Assembly (NCBI GenBank): GCA_021789565.1
Contig: JAJYJL010000636.1
Coordinates: forward strand, 1-5,648
Origin: Acidobacteriota bacterium
GTDB lineage: Bacteria > Acidobacteriota > Terriglobia > UBA7540
Length of the DNA stretch: 5,648 bases
Direction: 5' to 3'
Below, piece by piece: positions 1 through 4,035 of the stretch; the stretch's first letter is position 1; every line of letters starts with the position of its first letter. A program made the translations under genes and the position numbers. Under the pieces are notes generated by a model, which was given only the letters and a program-made list of their open reading frames with translations, did not search any database and was not told the DNA's origin.

Positions 1-26
1 TGTACGATCAAGAATAACTGGGGCCT

Positions 27-43
27 ATGACAAGGAAGGTCAT
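27..43. repeat. Small inverted repeat at left edge
   Basis: ATGAC (27-31) and GTCAT (39-43) form a perfect 5-bp inverted repeat around a 7-nt purine spacer (aaggaag). The spacer also resembles a ribosome binding site lying 7 nt before a TTG codon at 47. The repeat is short enough to be chance; it is recorded because it bears on the choice of start for the next gene. Confidence 0.2.
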
Positions 44-105
44 CCCTTGAGGGTGCTTACGGTTGCGGACCTTAACCCGCCAGGCGTACGATTGGTGCCA
101 TTGGC

Positions 106-126
106 TCAGGTTCGGATCAGGTTCGG
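106..126 (+). repeat. Tandem 10-bp direct repeat, 11-nt period
   Basis: TCAGGTTCGG occurs at 106-115 and again at 117-126, separated by a single A. The 11-nt period would shift a reading frame, which argues that this stretch upstream of the ATG at 146 is leader rather than conserved coding sequence. Confidence 0.5.
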
Positions 127-145
127 GCCAGGGCGCGAATCACCA

Positions 146-550
146 ATGTCGAACGCAATACCACGAGCAAAGCGGAGCGATTGGAAAACTGCTGATATGC
201 CCGCAGCACATGTTGCGCTTCAGTTTGAGCGAGAATACTCAAGTGCGCAGATGCGGCGTATCAGGCTCGGATTGATCCCGCAAGACATGGATGAGAAATG
301 GTTCGCCTATTTCAAGGACGAGCGGCTTTACTTGCACAGGAGTTGGACTGGCTTTTGTATTTATGTGGTCCGTTTCGAGAAACTCGGGATTCGGCACGTG
401 GCCCGCGAGGTAGTCGTCAATCGCAACCCTAAGCAATACGGCCAGACAGACAACTCCCGTGACGCAGGATTGGTATTCGAAATCATTAACCTGGTCTTAT
501 TGGCGCCAAGGAACCGTCGGCCTCCGGTCCGATTCGTTGTTAAGAAATGA
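146..550 (+). CDS. Conserved small protein of unknown function (HRSWTG-type domain)
   Basis: This gene encodes 134 residues from the ATG at 146. I do not know its function. The sequence resembles a stand-alone bacterial domain that I recall from hypothetical proteins, sometimes carrying an odd 'OGG fusion' label in databases. The recognisable blocks are KWF at 51-53, LYLHRSWTG at 61-69, CIY at 71-73, VNRNPKQYG at 91-99 and TDNSRDA at 101-107. It has no signal peptide or membrane segment, so it is probably cytosolic. The frame is open further upstream to a TTG at 47, which has a purine-rich AAGGAAGG in front. The 33 extra residues look non-conserved and contain an 11-nt tandem repeat, so I prefer the ATG at 146, although its Shine-Dalgarno sequence is weak. 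It lies 17 nt upstream of an EEP-family gene on the same strand, probably co-transcribed. Coding status is fairly sure; function is unknown. Confidence 0.72.
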   Translation: MSNAIPRAKRSDWKTADMPAAHVALQFEREYSSAQMRRIRLGLIPQDMDEKWFAYFKDERLYLHRSWTGFCIYVVRFEKLGIRHVAREVVVNRNPKQYGQTDNSRDAGLVFEIINLVLLAPRNRRPPVRFVVKK

Positions 551-575
551 AAAGGAGTTGTTAAGAAATGAAAAG
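536..575 (+). repeat. 19-bp tandem duplication across the stop/start junction
   Basis: The 19-mer gttgttaagaaatgaaaag is present without mismatch at 536-554 and 557-575, a 21-nt period. Each copy contains an ATG whose last two bases begin a TGA. The first copy carries the stop of the upstream gene (548-550) overlapped by an ATG at 547; the second carries the ATG (568) used by the EEP gene. The upstream ATG is in frame with the EEP gene but closes at TAA 562-564. The duplication also creates the AAAGGAG sequence (551-557) that serves as Shine-Dalgarno site for the ATG at 568. Confidence 0.9.
551..557 (+). promoter_or_regulatory. Ribosome binding site of the EEP gene
   Basis: AAAGGAG lies 10 nt upstream of the ATG at 568 and supports that start over the later in-frame ATG at 595, which has no comparable site. 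It is built at the join between the two copies of the tandem repeat. Confidence 0.7.
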
Positions 576-1461
576 AATAGGCACAGGCGTCTCAATGCAC
601 TTCACATTTGCATCTTGGAATGTCAGGGACATTTCCGATCTCGAAAAAACAAAAAAAATGCTAAACCTGATTGCGAGGGAGAATCCCCAACTCCTTGCGC
701 TGCAAGAGGTCAATCCCAAATTTCACTCAAGTCTTTGTCAAAGCGGTTACTTCGACTCGGCTTCTTTCTCTCTCGACCTGTGGCCGCCCAGGCGTGGCGA
801 CTCCAAGGACCGCAGACGCGGTTGCTCGGTCTTCGGAAAACGACCATTCACGCTCACTTCTTCTGCGGTTCTAGACAAACTTCCTTTCCCTGAGCAAACT
901 CTCGCGGTGAAAGTGTGCCACCCCGAGGGGAGCTTGACGGCTTGCAGTTTCCATATTCCACCGGGGGTGAGCCATCTCAAAGAAAAAGTTCTGCACCTCT
1001 ACGGCATTGCGCATTGGCTGGCGACAAAGGAGAAAATCCCGGCCGGAAGTGAGCGAAAATCAACAATTATATTTGGGATTGATGCAAATGAGCCCAAAGA
1101 AGACTACTCTGACATTACCAAGAATAAATGGTTCCGTGACGGCGCTGCCGAGTTGCTTGGGGCCGCTTCTAAACGACTGCATGGGCTCGAGGACGCTTTT
1201 CGCTCTTGCCCTGTAGAAAATCGCGACTCGAGGCCAAGCACCCCGAGCGGCAGTCCGCTCGCGGTTTCTTTTAAGCGGGGGCACGGTAGCAGCGCGATTC
1301 CCTGCAGGTATGATTTCATTTACGCCACTAAGGAGGTTCGCGTGACGCGTGCAAAATACCTCTATACGGACTCGCGCCTAGCTGGGAGCGATCACGCAAT
1401 CGTTGTGGCGGACCTGCGAATACCCAACTCTGTCGGCGCTGCGCTGCGTTCAACAAAATGA
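568..1461 (+). CDS. Endonuclease/exonuclease/phosphatase (EEP) family protein
   Basis: This 297-residue protein belongs to the EEP superfamily of Mg-dependent phosphoesterases (exonuclease III/APE1, DNase I, sphingomyelinase and inositol phosphatase folds). The metal and catalytic motifs are visible in order: SWNV with Asn18, LQEV with Glu47, GIDANE with Asp172 and Asn174, RYDFIY at 247-252 and the C-terminal GSDHAIVVADL with Asp275 and His276. Length fits a single EEP domain. There is no signal peptide, so a cytosolic role on nucleic acid or a phosphorylated small molecule is likely, but the substrate cannot be read from the sequence. It follows the small unknown gene after 17 nt and is probably translated from the same message. 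The first third appears richer in A/T than the minus-strand genes, including A6-C-A8 at 644-658, which would fit recent transfer. The family call is strong; the specific function is open. Confidence 0.88.
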   Translation: MKRIGTGVSMHFTFASWNVRDISDLEKTKKMLNLIARENPQLLALQEVNPKFHSSLCQSGYFDSASFSLDLWPPRRGDSKDRRRGCSVFGKRPFTLTSSAVLDKLPFPEQTLAVKVCHPEGSLTACSFHIPPGVSHLKEKVLHLYGIAHWLATKEKIPAGSERKSTIIFGIDANEPKEDYSDITKNKWFRDGAAELLGAASKRLHGLEDAFRSCPVENRDSRPSTPSGSPLAVSFKRGHGSSAIPCRYDFIYATKEVRVTRAKYLYTDSRLAGSDHAIVVADLRIPNSVGAALRSTK

Positions 1462-1531
1462 CTCTGTATTACTGGACGCAGCCTGGTTTGTGGGGGCATG
1501 GTCACGTTTGAGACAGTTGGAACAGCGATAA

Positions 1532-1741
1532 TGCGGGTCAGTAGAGGTTGTCGTTCGGTCGGCTGGAAGAAAGAGAGCGGACAGTATTTGTCTTGCTACG
1601 GACTTCCTGTCCAGGATGCAGCGGTCGGTGTGTGAGCAGGAAGCGTTCGCGCGGCTTGTCATAAACGACGCGCCCACGCGGTGGTTCTTCGTACTCGACA
1701 TCTCTGGGGACCGCTCATTCTCCCCGGAACTCACATTATGA
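1532..1741 (+). pseudogene. Possible coding remnant (C-terminal fragment)
   Basis: A plus-strand frame is open from just after a TAA (1529-1531) to a TGA at 1739-1741. It contains an ATG at 1616, giving 41 residues whose end, with segments FARLVINDAP and RWFFVLDISGD, looks more protein-like than a random frame. No ribosome binding site precedes the ATG, and no family is recognised. It may be the tail of a gene whose front has been lost, or chance in GC-rich DNA. Confidence 0.15.
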
Positions 1742-1800
1742 TTGGTACAGATAACGGGGGCAGGTCACCCCTTCGCCTCAGATCGCCGGCGCCCCTCATC

Positions 1801-1825
1801 GCTTTCCCGCAAGGCGGGACGAAGC
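1801..1825. terminator. Hairpin downstream of the permease stop, weak terminator candidate
   Basis: GCTT-TCCCGC (1801-1810) pairs with GCGGGA (1814-1819) and AAGC (1822-1825), around an AAG loop and with a 2-nt bulge (CG), giving 10 base pairs. It lies about 36 nt past the permease stop and between convergent genes, where a bidirectional terminator would be expected. Neither strand has a T-tract after it, so it is not a classical Rho-independent terminator. A smaller CCCG/CGGG hairpin follows at 1828-1842. Confidence 0.35.
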
Positions 1826-1861
1826 TTCCCGCAAATTTCGGGGCAGGTCTCGGTTAAGCCG

Positions 1862-3253
1862 TCATCCAATCGTTTCACGTTCGGCGGGGTGCTCTCTTCT
1901 TGGCACAAGCCGGAATGCAGGAATGCCCATGAGAACCACAGCGACTCCCAGGAAGGCCTGAAAGGGATTATGAAACGCGAGCAAAAAGAGCAAGCCCGCG
2001 ACGAGGATGAGGAATAGCAGAGGCGTGAATGGATAGCCTGGGATGCGAACAGCCGATTCGCCGTTGGTTCGTGCTTTCAACCGGATGGTCCCGGCGACGG
2101 TCAGGCCAAGAAAGATGACGGCGACAAATATGAAATACGCTACGATTTCGCTGAAAGTGCCCAGAGCGACAAGCAGCGAAGCCAGGATCGCCTGGATGGC
2201 AATGGCGCGCGCAGGGGTTTGAAATCGCGGGTGAATTTGGGCCACTTGGTGAAAGAAAAGGCCGTCTGCCGCCATTGCGTAATAAACGCGCGGCGAAAGG
2301 ATAAGAAGGGCCGCCAGGCTCCCCAGCACGCACAAGATGACGAGCGCAACCATGATTCCGCTGCCGGCCGCGCCGAAGAGTTGCCGTCCCGCCTGGGCCA
2401 TGAATGTCTCACCCGATGTAATGTCCTGGATAGGCACAAGATAGATGAAGACTCCGCTGACAAGAATGTAAATCAAGGTAACCGCCGCCACGCCGATGGT
2501 CAGCGCGCGCGGCATGATGCGCTCCGGGTCGCGAACTTCACCCGCAATCTTTGCGGCTTCCCACCAGCCTCCGAAAGAATAGAAGGCCGCGATCGAGCTT
2601 GCGGCAAGAGCGGGAATGAGCGGTGTGGAACCTGCCCGCTGAGCGACGAACGGGCTGAAATGCGACCAATTTCCCAGCCCCAATGCAATCGCCCAGATGG
2701 GGAGGAGCGCCAGCGCGCCGATCTTCAGCCACGTGAGCGTTTGCAGGAACGCTGCGCCAAGCCGGGCTCCGCAAATGTTGACGGCGGCTAGCACGATAAT
2801 GACAAGCACGCCTAAGACTTTTTGCCCGAGGATTGTCATTGGAATGATGACCGCCGCGTAGGCAGCGAGACCGACAGCAAGCGATGCGGTCACGCCGGGA
2901 TCGAGAACGAGAAGCTGCATCCAGCCATAGAGGAACGCCGCCCTCGGACCATATGCTTCTCGCAGATAAACATAGCTCCCGCCGGCCTCCGGGTAGCGGG
3001 CCACAAGGCCGCCGAAGCAGAGCGCGCCCGCCACCGCCATCAAACCCATGACGAGCCAGACAATCAGAAACCAGAAAGGAGATCCCAATTGCCGCGCCAT
3101 TCCAGCGGGTGTCAGAAAAATACCAACGCCGATTGCTTCGCCCGCGGCCGCGGCCGCTGCGGAGCCGAACCCGAGCTGGCGTATGAGCCGGTTTTCTTGA
3201 GGCTCGATGGCAGGCGACGGACTCCGTTCAAGCCGGGAGTTCGGTTCGCTCAA
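1862..3253 (-). CDS. APC-superfamily amino acid permease
   Basis: This 463-residue, strongly hydrophobic protein with about 12 predicted membrane segments is an inner-membrane transporter of the amino acid-polyamine-organocation superfamily. Family landmarks appear in order: IGVGIFLTP at 41-49 in the first helix, the PEAGGSYVYL block at 88-97, FYSFGGWWEAAKIAGEV at 224-240 followed by RDPERIMPRAL, and SPRVYYAMAADG at 320-331 before HPRFQTPARAI. Substrate is probably an amino acid taken up by proton symport or exchanged, but specificity cannot be inferred. The start is uncertain: the first plausible codon is TTG at 3253-3251 with no clear Shine-Dalgarno site. The frame is open further upstream and includes CTG codons, and no ATG occurs before the first membrane helix. 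It lies 53 nt downstream of the AhpD-like gene on the same strand, so co-transcription is likely. The family is certain; substrate and start are not. Confidence 0.93.
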   Translation of the reverse strand: MSEPNSRLERSPSPAIEPQENRLIRQLGFGSAAAAAAGEAIGVGIFLTPAGMARQLGSPFWFLIVWLVMGLMAVAGALCFGGLVARYPEAGGSYVYLREAYGPRAAFLYGWMQLLVLDPGVTASLAVGLAAYAAVIIPMTILGQKVLGVLVIIVLAAVNICGARLGAAFLQTLTWLKIGALALLPIWAIALGLGNWSHFSPFVAQRAGSTPLIPALAASSIAAFYSFGGWWEAAKIAGEVRDPERIMPRALTIGVAAVTLIYILVSGVFIYLVPIQDITSGETFMAQAGRQLFGAAGSGIMVALVILCVLGSLAALLILSPRVYYAMAADGLFFHQVAQIHPRFQTPARAIAIQAILASLLVALGTFSEIVAYFIFVAVIFLGLTVAGTIRLKARTNGESAVRIPGYPFTPLLFLILVAGLLFLLAFHNPFQAFLGVAVVLMGIPAFRLVPRREHPAERETIG

Positions 3254-3306
3254 ATTATCGGGCAGACGGGATGTCCTCAGTTGACCGGCTTCGAATACGC
3301 GTCCCC

Positions 3307-3876
3307 TTACCCCTCGCGACCCACGCCCAGCGCGTCCGCAACGCGGTTGATGTAATTGAACCAGGAAGCGATGAGGGTGATTTGAAGGATGGCCACGTCA
3401 TCGAACCCGGCCTTGCGCAGGCGCTCATGATTCGCGCGGCTTATCCGGGTCGCATCTTTCGTGAGTTGGACCACATAATCCACCATCACGCGCTCGGCCT
3501 CCGTGAGGGCGGCCTTCGTGTAATCGGTCTCGAGCGCCGCGACAAACTTTTCATCCAGCGTGACTCGACGCAGAAACTCTGCGTGCGATTCGATTCAATA
3601 ATGGCAGCGATTGGTCACGGAGACCATCGTCGTGATGATCTCGTGCTGGCGGCGGCTGAGCGGCAATTTCGGCGACATCAAAACGCCGAACGTCGAAAAC
3701 GCATGGTACAACGCGTCCGGAATCAGGCTGTGCGACTCAACAATCTGCGCGCCGCCGCCCTCCGTGGGATGAACGGGCGTAGCGTATTCAACGGGATAAA
3801 GCTTCCTTTGGGATTCCATAGCGCGGCGCAAAGCCTCGTCCGCTTCAGCCGTCGGAATGGTTTTGATCCAAGCCAT
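3307..3876 (-). CDS. AhpD-like (carboxymuconolactone decarboxylase family) selenoprotein, in-frame UGA at CxxU
   Basis: Reading through the UGA at 3597-3595 gives 189 residues, a usual length for peroxidase-related AhpD/CMD-family proteins. These are all-helical thiol redox enzymes that reduce peroxides or relay electrons. The active-site block reads Asn89-Arg90-Cys91-His92-Tyr93-UGA94-Ile-Glu-Ser-His98, so UGA stands for the second catalytic cysteine of CxxC. Glu79 lies 12 residues before Cys91 and His98 four after position 94, the same spacing as Glu118/Cys130/Cys133/His137 of Mycobacterium AhpD; Tyr93 replaces His132. Downstream family sequence is intact, with segments [22 protein letters not shown] and [19 protein letters not shown] to TAA at 3309-3307. 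The start is ATG 3876-3874, with AGGAGG 9 nt upstream. It lies between the receptor and the permease on the same strand. A nonsense mutation is the alternative, but position, the hairpin after it and the intact remainder favour selenocysteine. An ordinary gene caller would report 3876-3595 and 3489-3307 as two genes. Confidence 0.88.
3562..3591 (-). promoter_or_regulatory. Candidate bacterial SECIS element
   Basis: Starting 3 nt after the UGA, the minus-strand RNA folds into one hairpin within the coding sequence. The upper stem ACGCAGA (3584-3578) pairs perfectly with UCUGCGU (3574-3568) around a GUU loop (3577-3575). After a single bulged C (3585), UCG (3588-3586) pairs with CGA (3567-3565); then one A-G mismatch and a GA/UC pair (3591-3590 with 3563-3562) complete 12 base pairs. 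The loop begins with G and 17 nt separate it from the UGA. Known bacterial SECIS elements have a G in the first two loop positions and roughly 16-37 nt spacing; E. coli fdhF has a similar bulged 5' arm. This would be the SelB binding site. No energy calculation was run. Confidence 0.78.
3595..3597 (-). other. UGA codon, predicted selenocysteine (residue 94)
   Basis: TCA on the plus strand reads TGA on the minus strand, in frame with the ATG at 3876 and the TAA at 3309-3307. It occupies the position of the second, usually nucleophilic-partner or peroxidatic cysteine of the AhpD CxxC motif. Cys codons TGC and TGT are each one base from TGA, so both recoding and mutation are formally possible. 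The candidate SECIS that follows supports recoding. Confidence 0.83.
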
Positions 3877-3885
3877 GATGAATTT

Positions 3886-3891
3886 CCTCCT
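3886..3891 (-). promoter_or_regulatory. Strong ribosome binding site of the AhpD-like gene
   Basis: AGGAGG on the minus strand lies 9 nt before the ATG at 3876-3874. It fixes this ATG as the start and excludes the 21 extra in-frame residues upstream (to 3939), which would begin within untranslated leader. After this start the protein begins MAWIKTIP, resembling the usual start of peroxidase-related CMD proteins. Confidence 0.85.
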
Positions 3892-3958
3892 TTGAAGAAG
3901 CGTGGCGCGCAAGCCGAAGACCTGACAACTCTCTCTCAAGCCTCGTGGTGGTACCCGT

Positions 3959-3977
3959 CCGCTTTCAAGGAAAGCGG
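3959..3977. other. Perfect 8-bp hairpin in the AhpD leader
   Basis: CCGCTTTC and GAAAGCGG form an uninterrupted 8-bp stem with a 3-nt loop, 82 nt upstream of the AhpD-like start. No T-run follows on the minus strand, so it is not a classical intrinsic terminator. It could be a Rho-type or processing barrier after the receptor gene, or a leader element of the selenoprotein message. Confidence 0.55.
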
Positions 3978-3989
3978 CCCGCTCTCGGT

Positions 3990-4020
3990 GGCGAGCTGCG
4001 CTTGAAGGGAACTGCTCGCC
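3990..4020. other. 7-bp hairpin just after the receptor stop
   Basis: GGCGAGC (3990-3996) and GCTCGCC (4014-4020) pair perfectly across a 17-nt loop, beginning 15 nt past the receptor stop codon on the minus strand. With the hairpin at 3959-3977 it fills the 159-nt gap between receptor and AhpD-like gene. It lacks a T-tract, so any terminator role is unproven. Confidence 0.4.
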
Positions 4021-4035
4021 AAACGCCGCCCGTCA

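Larger units (their letters stand above)
1462..1861. other. Convergent intergenic region, no confident gene
   Basis: This 400-nt stretch lies between the stop of the EEP gene (plus strand) and the stop of the permease (minus strand). I see no RNA gene, insertion sequence end or clear integron attC site. Short open frames exist on both strands, for example minus 1734-1450, but none has a recognisable family, a convincing ribosome binding site or coding-like composition. The only hints are a possible plus-strand coding remnant ending at 1741 and a hairpin at 1801-1825, listed separately. Confidence 0.6.

Noticed and set aside
47..145. TTG-initiated N-terminal extension of the small unknown protein
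   Set aside because: A purine-rich site precedes TTG 47, but the added 33 residues look non-conserved and include an 11-nt repeat; the ATG at 146 gives the expected compact domain. It is kept as an alternative only.
1440..1560. Integron attC site downstream of the EEP gene
   Set aside because: I looked for paired RYYYAAC/GTTRRRY core sites bounding a palindrome and found none.
1450..1734. 94-residue minus-strand open frame after the EEP gene
   Set aside because: It overlaps the end of the EEP gene, is Ser/Thr/Cys-rich without a recognisable fold, and has no clear ribosome binding site.
2219..3355. Two long plus-strand open frames (2219-2791 and 2822-3355)
   Set aside because: Both lie antisense to the clear permease gene and have the low-complexity, charged composition typical of reversed membrane-protein codons.
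3307..3489. Separate small gene starting at the ATG at 3489
   Set aside because: It is the C-terminal half of the AhpD-like protein, in the same frame as the first half with only the UGA between. The sequence between the UGA and this ATG ([15 protein letters not shown] and onward) is also family-like, and no ribosome binding site precedes the ATG.
3595..3876. Frameshift or ordinary pseudogene explanation for the AhpD-like gene
   Set aside because: No frame change is needed: both halves are in one frame and all other codons are intact. The single stop is at the catalytic Cys and is followed by a SECIS-like hairpin. A point nonsense mutation cannot be fully excluded.
3271..4005. 244-residue plus-strand open frame across the AhpD-like gene
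   Set aside because: It is antisense to the AhpD-like coding sequence and has no recognisable domain. Its length reflects GC-rich codon structure on the other strand. A gene caller that stops at the UGA could choose it wrongly.
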